NCBI GenBank assembly: GCA_036250225.1
Contig: JAPZLL010000049.1
Span: 186,001-250,000 of the forward strand
Source: Cercophora sp. LCS_1
Taxonomy: Eukaryota; Ascomycota; Sordariomycetes; Sordariales; Lasiosphaeriaceae
Reading direction: 5' to 3'
Length of the DNA stretch: 64,000 nucleotides
Shown in pieces: positions 21,305-31,477 of the stretch. Each line of letters begins with the position of its first letter. The first letter of the stretch is position 1. The notes beneath the pieces were generated by a model that worked only from the letters and a program-made list of their open reading frames with translations, ran no database searches and was not told the DNA's origin. The translations under genes were made by a program, and so were the position numbers.

Positions 21305-24300
21305 TTACAGCAAACTCTCATACTTATCCAACCCCGACTTTTGCTGCTGTTGCTTCTGCTGTTGCTTCTGCTGTTGCTTCTGCTGTTGCTGCTGCCCCAT
21401 ACTCATACCCATGCCCATGCTTGTCCCCATCCCGCTACTCCCCCTATTCATCATACTGCTCATGCTGTTCATGCTGTTCACGCTGTTCATTCCACCAAGC
21501 GAGGACATTGAAGACATCGACTGCCCCATGCTTCCCATACTACTCATACTCCCCATACTTCCAGTCCCACTCATACCTCCCATTCCGGCCCCAGTGCTCC
21601 CAAACGACGCCTGTCTGTTGGCTCCAGGCGGCGGCGCCAAACTAAACCCAGACAATCCGCCGCCGCCAGTCGCCCCTGCGGGCGGAGGTGGCAGCGAGAA
21701 TGACGATGTCTTGGGAGGCTGGCCACCTGACATTTGACCCAATGACATTGACCCGAACGATGACGTTGGCGGTTGTTGTTGCTGTGGCGACGGTGTTGAC
21801 CAGGGGTTGCTTGTGACAGCCGTTGTGGCGCCCCAATTAATTGACGTTGAAGCCGTAAGTGTCGGCTGTAGTGGCTTGCTTGTCGGTTGCAACGGTTGGG
21901 AGTACTGCGTCGACGTTGGAGTGAGAGCCTCAAAGCGTCCGAGATCGGGTGTGACGGTCCGGATGGGCTGCTGGGCTTTTACGGCGCCGAAGGAGTGGGC
22001 CGGTGTTGATGAGACGGGGCTGGGGGTTGACCAAGAGAAGGCAGGCGTTGGTGTCGATTTGCCGCTGGACTTGATACCGGGAGATGTGACTGAAGATGGT
22101 GTTGGAGATGAAATGGTGTCCCAGCCAGAGTCGAGAGGGTTTGCTGAGGTGGAAGTGGTTTTGCCCTTGACAAGCATCTCGAAATCAGTCTCGCTGGTGC
22201 CGTTTGCATCCAGGGAAGAGCCCGCGATGGCGCCGAAAGACATAAAGTCCTCGTGGCCGGAAGCTGAGCCGTTGCTCCCACCGGTGAGCTCCTGGAGCTT
22301 CTTGGTTTGCTCATCCTCGACTCGGCCTGAAAGGGACTTGATGAGGTCCATAAAGGCCTGGAACTGTTTCAAGTTGAGGAGAGGCCCCAAGCTCATGTTC
22401 CAGAGAATGGGCAAAATGTCCATTGCTACAAACTCGGCGTCAGCCGCTTTCCCGATGACTCTCAAGGCGTTGAGAGCCGCCATCATCACTGCTGGCTCCT
22501 TGGTCTTGATTGCCTTGATCAGAGGCACGATCTTTTCCTGCATCGTGTACTTGTCCAAAGCACTCGATGCCGATGCCTTTTTCTTCTCTGGCCCGAAACC
22601 GTCCAGTCCGTCATCGGCACTAGGATCGTTGGAGCCGCCACAAAGCGTGACAAAGGCCTGGAGACCTCGGACTTTGATTGCCAGACTATTGGTTTTGCTG
22701 AAAATAGTCGCTATCACAGGGAAGAGGTCATTCTTGATGGTGCTAAAGTCTAGGACCAGCAGAATTGTTGGTAAACTCCGTAGTGCTGCATCGACAAGCG
22801 TCGGCGTGGCTGACTCCAATGCCGCATGCACTATGGGCAGAATGTCTAGACACGAGGTTAGAATTTCGGCCAGCCACGGTGGTCACTGAACTCACCATCT
22901 TTGAACTCCGCCCCTGAGCAATTGTCGGCAATTACCGGGAGCTGCTCAAGGATAATCATCAAACCGGCGTCCCTTGCCGGATCCTTCTCCTGCGTCTGTT
23001 TTACGTTGACGACAAATATCTCCTTCAAACTTGGTCGCACCCGCTCGCCAAAGGCTCTTCTCCCCGAAGGTAAAAGCTCGATAATCTTAAAGACATTGTG
23101 CAAGATCAAAGACAACAGCTCTCTGTCTTTCAATTCTTCAATAAGTGCCGGGAGAACCTTCTTTTCCATCACAGACTTGGGGAATGAGGGCAAGACTTTG
23201 ATCAGTCCGCGCAGGAACGCTTGTTTCTCATTCAATGTCTTGGCAGGGAATGAGTCCAGAAAACGGATTGTGGAGACAAGGATGTTGTCAAAATACTCGC
23301 TCGCCTGGAACTCCTTTGCTGTCATCCTCTGAGCAGGCCGACGTGCGAGTAGTCGTGGGAGGACATGGTTAGAAAGGTCTTTGGGAATCGGACGGGACGA
23401 AAGAAAGTTATTCGTCGCCGATGGAATGCCCCCTGAGGTGTTGAAGTTCTTCCTACACGTTGACAGACTGGAGTGACACTCAAGTGGTGACCTGTGTGGG
23501 GAGTTGTACAGTGCAACGCACAGGAGGCCTAGTGAAAACATGTCAGCTGAGGTTGTGAGATTGGTGTCGACTGCAAAATCTGGCGAAGTATAGTCCAAAT
23601 TCAACTGCACGGTACGGGGTAGCCGGGGATCGTGATGCAAGGCTTCCGACAGAGCAATGGGCCTGATAGAGGTCGGCTTATCCGAGTCTGGAGGCGGGCT
23701 GCAGAAAGCAAGACCGCTAATCTTCCAGTCTCCCTAGACAAAGTCAGTCCCAGGGGTATGGCAAAGGGGCACACCACCAACCTTTGCATTTATCATGACA
23801 GCATCTGGCGTCAGGTTGCCGTGGACTAGCCCGGCATTCTCATGCAAGAACTCCAAGGCTTTACTAATTTGAAGAAGCCCCTTTTGAATCTCGAGTTCAT
23901 CAATCTCGAGCTCGCGCCTCCTGCGCGTACCATCTGCGTCCTCCGTCACATATCGGCTCGACCGTCGCCCCACGCCGCCATTTCTCTCTTGCTCGTCTTT
24001 CTCCTGAAGAAGGCCGGACAGAGAGGCCGTCACGGCCTCGGTAGCAAACTGCAGCCCGCCGCCCCTTGTTTCCTCGACAGGCTCTACAAGCTCCAAGATA
24101 CTGGGATGGCGCAGCTTGGCAAGCGACGATGCCTCCTTTTTCAACCGCTCAACCACCTCGGCAACGGCCTCTTTGAGAGACGCCGCGCCAGACCTTCCCA
24201 ATCCACTGCTATGAGCATCAAGAGACTTCTTGTCAAAAACAAAGACAGAGCACTCCTTGCCGGTCGACTTCTTCTTGGCCGCGTAAATTTTCCAGGGGCC

Positions 24301-24384
24301 GGCCGTCGATGTGGGAGTGGGCGATATCTGGTAGTTGGCAGTGATGTTGGTCGCCGAGATGGACTTTAGCGCGTTGGAAAACAT
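21305..24384 (-). CDS. SCY1: Scy1-like (SCYL) pseudokinase with HEAT repeats
   Basis: Exons 24384-23782, 23733-22896 and 22845-21305 give 993 residues with clean frames. Residues about 25-330 are a protein-kinase fold: the catalytic loop is changed to HGNLTPDAVMI (no HRD aspartate) and the DFG segment to WKISGL, so catalysis is not expected. Residues about 340-620 form helical HEAT-like repeats (e.g. LPALIEELKDRELLSLILHN, PIVHAALESATPTLVDAAL). The C-terminal third is Ser/Thr/Pro/Gly/Met-rich and ends in a Gln/Lys repeat before SGLDKYESLL. By family, Scy1/SCYL proteins act in tRNA export, clathrin and Golgi trafficking. Its promoter is shared with the divergent aminotransferase at 25168. Confidence 0.9.
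21341..21395 (-). repeat. 12-bp tandem repeat coding (QQQK)n in Scy1-like C-terminus
   Basis: The plus-strand unit TGTTGCTTCTGC is present in about three perfect tandem copies flanked by extra CTG/TTG units. It encodes the alternating Gln-run and Lys near the end of the Scy1-like protein; such repeats vary in length by slippage. Confidence 0.8.
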
Positions 24385-25167
24385 AATTGTCTAGAGTGTG
24401 CGACGGCAGGCGTCGTGGCCACCATTTCTCTGCGTTGCGGTTTATCTCACGACTCGAGCTGCTCGATGGCGGCGACAGGGGCGAGGGTTGGCTCGGATCG
24501 CGTGTGCAAGTGGGATACCTGTGGCCGCAATTGATTAGCCTCGTGTGGGCGCCTCGGGCGTTCGAGAAACTACTCACAAAGATGGGGAAGCGCGGTGCCT
24601 GATAACGGCGTGCATCTGTTTGGCGCAAGTCAACCCAACGGCATCGCGACTTTTCCCAAGCTTCGTCCGACGTTCGTCAGCTCTTCAGAGACACTTGGCA
24701 AGGCTGATAGCTGGGCCGCAACCGCCGCATGCTCTCATTGGGCGCTGTCTTGTAGCGGGCTGCCACTGGGTTTCAGGGCCCTTGCAGCTCAGGACGGGCG
24801 GCTGGGGGCACGCTTATCAGCGGTCGAACGATTGGCGAACACTCCCGTCTCCGATTTGCAGCCGAGCGCAATCCGGGCATGATCCCTGATTGGACCAATT
24901 GATGCAAGTGCGAGCTCCGATAAGACTCCGAACTTTTTTGGAGGTGAGCTCTGCGCCCTGTGCAAGACGCCGTCCACACCCATCCAGTCACTTGCTGACC
25001 CATTGCCTGGTGTGCTTTCATCCTTCGAGCACATAGTCTTGCGGTGTGCGATTCGACTCATTTGTCTTTGTTCCTGACGGTCCAAAAAGCGCATATATCC
25101 TGGTCAATTGTTCTTGGACGAACACACCACATAACACTTCCCAAATTTGTCACATTTTCGGCCCATC
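24385..25167. other. Divergent promoter region, Scy1-like / branched-chain aminotransferase
   Basis: 783 bp between two divergent start codons. No gene was seen and no binding site could be named with confidence. Confidence 0.45.
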
Positions 25168-26453
25168 ATGTTGCGGCCTATCTTCCGGTGCAGCCCGTTG
25201 AGGGCGGCGGCACCAAGCATATCCAGAGCAGTGTTGGGCTCGCGGCCGTTGGCAAGGGGGTTCAGCATCACGCCCCAGGTGGCGTCACAATCCAAGCCCA
25301 TCGACCCAAGCAAGCTGGTGATCGAGCAGACCAAGTCCCCCAAACCGCTGAAGAAGGCTGAGGATCTTGTGTTTGGGAGGAATTTCACAGGCAAGCTCTC
25401 TATTTCCAAAGACGACGCCCTCTGGCTAACCTCCATCTCCCAGACCACATGCTTACGATCGAGTGGGACCAGTCCAATGGCTGGCACGAGCCGCAAATCA
25501 AACCCTACCAGAACCTCTCTCTAGACCCGGCGACATGCGTGTTCCACTACGCCTTTGAGTGCTTCGAGGGCATGAAGGCCTACAAGGACCGTGAGGGCAA
25601 GGTCCGCCTCTTCCGCCCCGACAAGAACATGGAGCGCTTCAACAAGTCGGCTGCCCGTATCGCACTGCCGACCTTTGAGTCCAAAGCCATGATCGACCTG
25701 ATCGCCAAGTTCGTCAAGCTCGAGTCCCGCTTCATCCCCGACCAGCGCGGCTACTCACTCTACCTGCGCCCGACCATGATCGGCACCCAGAAGACACTCG
25801 GCGTCGGTCCGCCGGGGTCTGCCCTCCTCTACGTGATCGCCTCTCCCGTCGGTCCCTACTACCCTACCGGTTTCAAGGCCGTTTCTCTCGAAGCTACCGA
25901 TTACGCTGTGCGCGCCTGGCCCGGCGGTGTTGGCGACAAGAAGCTCGGCGCCAACTACGCGCCTTGCATTGTGCCCCAGCGTGAGGCTATGAGCCGTGGC
26001 TTCCAGCAGAACTTGTGGCTTTTCGGTGAGGAGGAGTACGTGACCGAGGTCGGAACCATGAACTTCTTTGTTGCCATCCGCAACAAGGAGACTGGCCAGA
26101 AGGAGCTTATCACTGCCCCTCTAGACGGTACTATTCTGGAGGGTGTCACCCGCGACTCGGTGCTCGCGCTGGCCCGCGAGAGGCTTGCCCCTGAGGGCTG
26201 GAACATTGTGGAGCGCAAGTACACGATGAAGGAGCTCGACGAGGCGGCCAACGAGGGCCGTCTCATTGAGGCCTTCGGTGCCGGTACGGCCGCCATCGTC
26301 AGCCCCGTCCGGTCCATCAGCTGGAAGGGCAAGCTCGTCAACTGCGGTCTCAAGGACACCGAGGAGTCAGGTGAGATCACCACGTTGATGAAGAGCTGGA
26401 TGGAGGGCCGGCAGTACGGCGATGACGAGAGCGAGTGGAGCTACGTCTGCTAG
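25168..26453 (+). CDS. BAT1: Mitochondrial branched-chain amino acid aminotransferase
   Basis: Exons 25168-25390 and 25444-26453 give 410 residues. The intron uses a GC donor (GCAAGC) and a CAG acceptor; splicing restores FGRNFTDHMLTIEW, conserved in the family. The N-terminus MLRPIFRCSPLRAAAPS... is Arg-rich and lacks acids, a mitochondrial targeting sequence. PLP class IV features: FHYAFECFEGMKAY, YLRPTMIGT, the PLP lysine K241 in KKLGANYAP, and EVGTMNFF, with GILEGVTRDS in the form DGTILEGVTRDSVL; the terminal region holds GTAAIVSPV. It reversibly transaminates Leu, Ile and Val with 2-oxoglutarate in the mitochondrion. The upstream open frame begins only with a non-ATG codon, so ATG 25168 is used. 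Confidence 0.95.
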
Positions 26454-26841
26454 TGGCGAAGGCAAGCAATCTGTGGGTTTTGTAAATGCTGTACATAGAG
26501 CAAGGGGTAATGGTTGGGATTTAAAAATAGCGCTGGGTTCTTACATTGTCTTGCACACCTGTGCGAGGAACTGTCCAATTCACTCCACCTGATTGCAAGC
26601 ACAAACACACATGGCACTTTCAGAAATAAGTTTCAACTCCTATTCCCGATACAATCCATCCACTTCACTCAGCCAGTCCCTCTCTCGCGGCATGGCATGA
26701 GAGGGCCGATTGGCAAGAGAAAAACACAAAGCAAAATAATGACCCCCGCAACATGTACATCTGGTTGGTCTGCGACTCCAAATAGTGTTTGTCCCTGCGT
26801 TATTCCATCGTCTAAAAAAAGGGTTGTCCCCCGTGCCCAAT
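26454..26841. other. Convergent 3' region
   Basis: Tail-to-tail spacer between the aminotransferase and complex I genes. No gene was seen. Confidence 0.4.
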
Positions 26842-27321
26842 TTACTTCTTCTCAGGGAACGGATCCTCGAGAATCCCCTCGGCCTCTAATCTCCTACGTG
26901 CCTCCTCCAATGCCCAAGTTTGTATGCTGTTTTGTCTCGCATCAGCTTCCCTTTCCTATCCACTTGTATACCATCCATGTTCCCGTTATCCATAGGGATC
27001 CGTCCCTATCCATATATAAAGAGAGAGTAGAGAAAAAGAGAAATTGAAAACTCACGAGGTATCAGGCTTGAACGCATACGCCACGGCAAATACGGCAAAG
27101 CTCCCGCAAAATCCATAGTAGAAAATATTCTCCCACCCTTCTTTCTCGTACTTCTCGCCCGGCTTGACGCCAAACAGCCAGCCCGTCGGGGGGTCGTAAT
27201 GGGGCGCGCCGCCGCCAGCACGACGGGGGGTCGTGGCGAAGGTGCGCTGCATTTGCATCGCGGCGGTAGCAGTCGAGCGCTGCACCGCGCGAGCGGTCGC
27301 GCGGAGGAGAGTCGTCGGCAT
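26842..27321 (-). CDS. NADH:ubiquinone oxidoreductase ESSS subunit (NDUFB11-like)
   Basis: Exons 27321-27056 and 26926-26842 give 116 residues. Exon 1 alone would stop just past its GTGAGT donor, and the second exon supplies the conserved C-terminus (SIQTWALEEARRRLEAEGIL). The N-terminus MPTTLLRATARAVQRSTATA is a mitochondrial targeting sequence. A single membrane helix (WENIFYYGFCGSFAVFAVAYAF, residues about 65-85) follows the conserved PPTGWLFGVKPGEKYEKEGW. By family it is an accessory single-span subunit of the complex I membrane arm, without catalytic residues, needed for assembly. It converges on the aminotransferase gene. Confidence 0.9.
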
Positions 27322-27752
27322 TTTGGTGGGAGTCTCGTTCGAGGGGACCTGGATAGGTTGGCGATTAGTTCGGGGAAGGAGACAAAGGGCAATTGGATGG
27401 ATAGAAATAGGGGAATACGTACCGCTTTGCGCCGACGGCGTTAAAAGGGGGGGAATTGGGTTCCCTGGGTGTCGAGAGTGGAGAGGGGTTTGAAGATCGG
27501 GCGTGGTTTTGCGTCCAGAGCTCAGCTGTGACTGATGAGGTGCGTGGTTGACGAGGTGTTTCCGGGAACGGGATGGTCACGTGGTTGGCGCGGATGGTGG
27601 GGGTTAGGGTTCTGTGTGCGGTCGGATAAAAGAGGAGGAAAGGGGATTGATAGTGTGATAATATATTGGCTTTGGGTGTTTTGGGGTATTGAGCGTATGG
27701 AATTGTTAAAAAGGTGAAAGGGTATCATTTGATCGTTTCGCGTTGTGGCAAA
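27322..27752. other. Intergenic spacer
   Basis: 5' region of the complex I gene and 3' end region of the IMPACT-family gene. Purine-rich plus strand. No gene was seen. Confidence 0.4.
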
Positions 27753-29454
27753 CTACCCCTTCCTCTTCAACTTGAGGATATCGGACAGGCTCAAGGTCCC
27801 CTTGGCACCCCAACCCCCAGGCCCACTCTCTACATCAGGCCTCACGGCTGTATACCACGCCCATGCCCTTTTGTCCAACTCGGCAGGCGTAAGATAGTCA
27901 GCCCAGCTATCAAACACGATCCTCAGTGCGCCGAATAACATCCCCAAGTTGTCCTCTTTTTCCCTTTCGATATCCTTCGCCGCCATCTTCTTTTTATTCC
28001 CCTCCCCTTCCACTTTGTCCGGTATAGACGCGAAACTCTTTAGCAAGTAGTTCCTCGCTCCCTCGGGGGTATGAATCTGCATCCCGATCACTCCTGTGAC
28101 CTGCCTCTCCTTCTTTCCGCTCCCGTGCCCACCCACCGTTGCCTTTGCTTTCGCTGCCTCGAGATCCAAGCCCCAAACCGCCTCTCCTCCCAGCGTAACC
28201 TCCCCTCCGCCCCTTCTTAGCCTTTCGCTAAGCGCGTTGGTAACAACATTGCGCATCAGCCGCCATCTGTCAGGTCCGAGGAGAATGCCACCAAACCAGC
28301 GCGTCATGACAACGAGCGTGTCAACGGCACCAGCCTCACGCATGACGCGCAACATAAGATCCCCACAGCCCGTCTCGCCGTCATCGAACGATTCCTCGCG
28401 TATCCGTCCGGTTGGGGAGTTGGCGCGATACGCCCAGGCATTATGCGTCGCTGTTCTGAGCGAAGGATTCGAGTTGAGGAGAGATTGGATGAGAGTTTTA
28501 CGTTGGTTCGGATCAGTCATGTGAGTAGCTCGGCCAATAAATGTGGATGACTTGAGCGATATCGGTTGGCTTGTGGCCCACGGATTCTTTGGAGGGAGGG
28601 GACCAAGCGTGGCTGTTGATGAGGTTGACTGGGTCGAGGGCTCATCCTTGACAGACGGTTCAGATTTGATCCCGTCAGACGGTTGACCCTCCCCAACTGT
28701 TTCTTCCCCCTTCCACGAATACCCACCTCGTTTGAGGACGGCGATTTCCCGCCCGAGAACCCGGACTCGAGGCTGGCCCTCACCCCATCCCTCTTCATCC
28801 GCACTGCGCCCTTTCTCGAGGCCGAGACTGACAGCTTTGGAACGCGAGTTTGCGCTGACGACGGCCTGCCCCAAGCTCAGTCGGCTCGATAATGGCTGTT
28901 CTGGCATGGTGTATCGTAAGAGTTCGACTGCAAATGCTAACACAAGCGGCGCTCGGTTGGTCTGCAGAACCGCCTTGGCGATGCGCTCTTCGTCCATACA
29001 AAGTGGGAGCTTGAGGGCACGCTCAAGTTCCTCGGGCGTCTTTTCCGCTGACTCCTTCATAAACGGGTTCGCATCTCCTCTCGCGCGCTTTGCCGTCGGA
29101 GAAGATCCCGAACCTGCGCCTCGTTTGTTGCCGCTACCACCAATATCGCCCCGCTTCACAGCTGCCTTACAAGCAGACTGGAGCGTTTTGGCAACTTTGC
29201 CATCTTTTATGGCCGTTTCAAGGACTGGCAATTCCGCTGATGCGATTTGCTGTATGCTGGAAGGAGACGTATATGAGTTGTGGTAAGCCGGGTTTGTCTC
29301 ATCATCACAAACACCATGTCCGATATCACCGAACTCACCTGTGGATCTCGACTGCTTGGAGCGCCTTTATGTGTTGCATGGCTTGGAGCATGGGGATCTT
29401 CCGCCCAACAGTTAATAGTCGAAGAAGGTCTTGGAGGTCTTGTTGCGACGCCAT
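27753..29454 (-). CDS. IMPACT/YIH1-type (UPF0029) domain protein
   Basis: Exons 29454-29339 and 29256-27753 give 539 residues. Exon 1 (MASQQDLQDLLRLLTVGRKI) joins by a GTGAGT donor and a CAG acceptor, extending the second frame past its only non-ATG upstream codon. The UPF0029 core, about residues 280-400, has STFIGRATHM, THNAWAYRAN, RIREESFDDGETGCGDLMLRV and TLVVMTRWFGGILLGPDRWR, all characteristic. Yeast Yih1 carries an N-terminal RWD domain that binds Gcn1 and restrains Gcn2; none is visible here. Instead there is an unrecognised helical N-terminus and a Ser/Glu-rich linker. The role in Gcn2 control is therefore not certain. It shares a 572-bp divergent spacer with the methyltransferase at 30027. 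Confidence 0.8.
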
Positions 29455-30026
29455 TTTCGTGGTACTTTCACAAGTAACGGTGGTTCATGAGATGCTAGAT
29501 GTGAGATGGACTTGTGTTGGTGACGTGAGTCCGGGACTTGCCAAGGAGCCCCTGCAAGCGGCTTCCCCAGACGGAGGCAGCGACAGACAAGCTTTTGCGG
29601 GGCATGGCACCGGCTGAGCTGAGACGATTAGCCAATGGATAGGCTAACACAGGGGTTAGGGTTCAATGTCTCAATAAGTTGGGAAGTTTCCCCTCGACTC
29701 TCCTAGTCTTTCTTGCCTGACTACTAAGAGCATGGGATTTCATTTTCCAGATATCGTATTGCATATTGTGAAGAAACAACGAGGTTCGTCCCAAGATCTA
29801 ACTCATAGGATGGCAAGAACGACCAAGTGAAGTTGACCAAAGTGGGTCTTGATTGGTGCAAGTTCCCTTGCACGGGCCAGGGTCATTTTCAACTTCATCT
29901 TGGCTGCTTTTCTCACTCTCATCATCCAGCTTCCCAAAAAAGCACCCCAATAAAGCCCATTCCCGGCAGGCATGTCACGATAACACCAGTCCACGGTTCA
30001 AAACCAACAACCCCCCAGCCACAACC
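29455..30026. other. Divergent promoter region, IMPACT-family / Oms1-like
   Basis: 572 bp between two divergent start codons. No gene was seen. Confidence 0.4.
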
Positions 30027-31175
30027 ATGGCTCTCCGACCAAAGGGACTCACTCTTCGCCTCACATCCTCACCCTTTTTCATCACCCGCCGACTCACAAC
30101 CACACCTCGTTTCAACGTAAAACCCACCTCCTCACCAAAAGGGAAACTGAAATACGTCTCCAAGCCACCACCTCCAAAACCAGAATCATCAAACTCCTCT
30201 ACGGACAAAGCCCGACCCATCAACGAGCTCTTCAACGACCCGGTCCTTAGAACCCCCCTCATCGGCGGTGGCATCGCCGCCTTTCTTCTCGTCACCTACA
30301 TCTCACTAGTCGTCACCTCGACTCTCAAAAAGGAACGCGCCTCCGCCTCGCCATGCTGCCAGCCGGTACCCACCGGGCGACCTGCCGACGTGGACGCTGC
30401 CGGCTCGAACCACGAGCAGGTCCGCCAAAAGGCCGCTGATTTTGACCGCGAGCTGAAGCGGTCAGAATGGTTCTCAGGGATCTCCACACTCCGGTTGAAG
30501 TTGGCGGGCAGAGTCAAGGGCGACGTGTTGGAGGTGGCAGTGGGAACGGGACGAAACTTTGGGTGGTATGACTGGCGGAGTCTAGTGGGGGAGGACGGGA
30601 ACGGGATGAGGCGCTTCACGGGGGTGGATATCTCGACGGGCATGATGGAGGTGGCGAGGGATCGGTTGCGGGAGAGCGTGCCGGGGTTGGACAAGTTGAT
30701 GCGCAGGAAGAGGGAGGAGCCATTACCTGAGGAGGGCGTGGCGGTGGAGGTGCTAGATGGGAGGGTCAGGCTAGTTGTGGGCGATGCGATGAAGGAGCTG
30801 CCTGTGCCAATTGGAGGCGGGAAGTATGACACCGTCATTCAGTCGTTTGGGCTGTGCAGTGTGGGCGACCCCGCCAAGTTGTTGGGGAATGTGGTGGATG
30901 CGGTGAAGAGGGATACGGGGAGGATCTATTTGCTGGAGCATGGGCGGGGCTGGTTTGGCTTTGTCAATGGGTTGCTGGATCGCTATGCGACGGGGCACTT
31001 TGAGAAGTATGGGTGTTGGTGGAATCGGGATATTGGCGAGATTTTGGACGATGCGGTCAAGGCGAATCCGGGGTTGGAGGTGCTGAGTATTTCCAGACCG
31101 TGGTCCGGGCTTGGTACCAACGTTTTGATTGAGTTGAGGGTGAATAGTGAGGGCGCAGCGAAGTCAAAGCGCTGA
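30027..31175 (+). CDS. Oms1-like mitochondrial membrane methyltransferase
   Basis: Intronless, 382 residues. A basic mitochondrial targeting sequence (MALRPKGLTLRLTSSPFFITRR) is followed by a single helix (TPLIGGGIAAFLLVTYISLVV, about residues 75-97). The Rossmann methyltransferase domain, about 125-370, shows the SAM loop VLEVAVGTGRNFGWY, FTGVDISTGMMEVAR, VVGDAMKELP, DTVIQSFGLCSVGDP and LLEHGRGWFG. This matches the Oms1 family of inner-membrane-anchored methyltransferases; in yeast OMS1 is a multicopy suppressor of respiratory defects. Substrate unknown. Start: the first ATG, which gives the targeting sequence. Confidence 0.85.
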   Translation: MALRPKGLTLRLTSSPFFITRRLTTTPRFNVKPTSSPKGKLKYVSKPPPPKPESSNSSTDKARPINELFNDPVLRTPLIGGGIAAFLLVTYISLVVTSTLKKERASASPCCQPVPTGRPADVDAAGSNHEQVRQKAADFDRELKRSEWFSGISTLRLKLAGRVKGDVLEVAVGTGRNFGWYDWRSLVGEDGNGMRRFTGVDISTGMMEVARDRLRESVPGLDKLMRRKREEPLPEEGVAVEVLDGRVRLVVGDAMKELPVPIGGGKYDTVIQSFGLCSVGDPAKLLGNVVDAVKRDTGRIYLLEHGRGWFGFVNGLLDRYATGHFEKYGCWWNRDIGEILDDAVKANPGLEVLSISRPWSGLGTNVLIELRVNSEGAAKSKR

Positions 31176-31477
31176 TGGGAATGGCTTCGCGGCTCAACGG
31201 CCAGCCACTATCCATCCACCTTTCAAGTGCAAAAAAAATCGGGATACGCCTCGGGCTTTAGCAATCAGGGCGAACTAAATCAGTGTGTTTCCGGGTGGCT
31301 AGCCGGCCTAGGTGGACGTGGGAAGTGTGGCTTGTGCGAGGTTAGAGTATAAATCGACGTCCCAGTGCCAACAGGAGAACCAAACTTTTTCTTCCAACCA
31401 ACAATTTCAGAGACTATGGTATAGTGGTGTTTCTACACCAACAGGTTTAACCCACCCACTCTTCGCGCACTATCAAG
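31176..31477. other. Intergenic with TATA-like element
   Basis: Spacer between two plus-strand genes; it contains the 3' region of the methyltransferase and the promoter of the 31478 gene, including the TATA-like site listed separately. Confidence 0.4.
31348..31354 (+). promoter_or_regulatory. TATA-like box
   Basis: TATAAAT lies 124 bp upstream of ATG 31478, in a region with no competing gene; a plausible core promoter site, not proved. Confidence 0.35.

Noticed and set aside
21807..22889. 360-residue plus-strand frame
   Set aside because: Antisense to conserved Scy1-like exon 3; no domain.
25955..26383. 142-residue minus-strand frame
   Set aside because: Antisense to the aminotransferase PLP region; high GC third-position effect.
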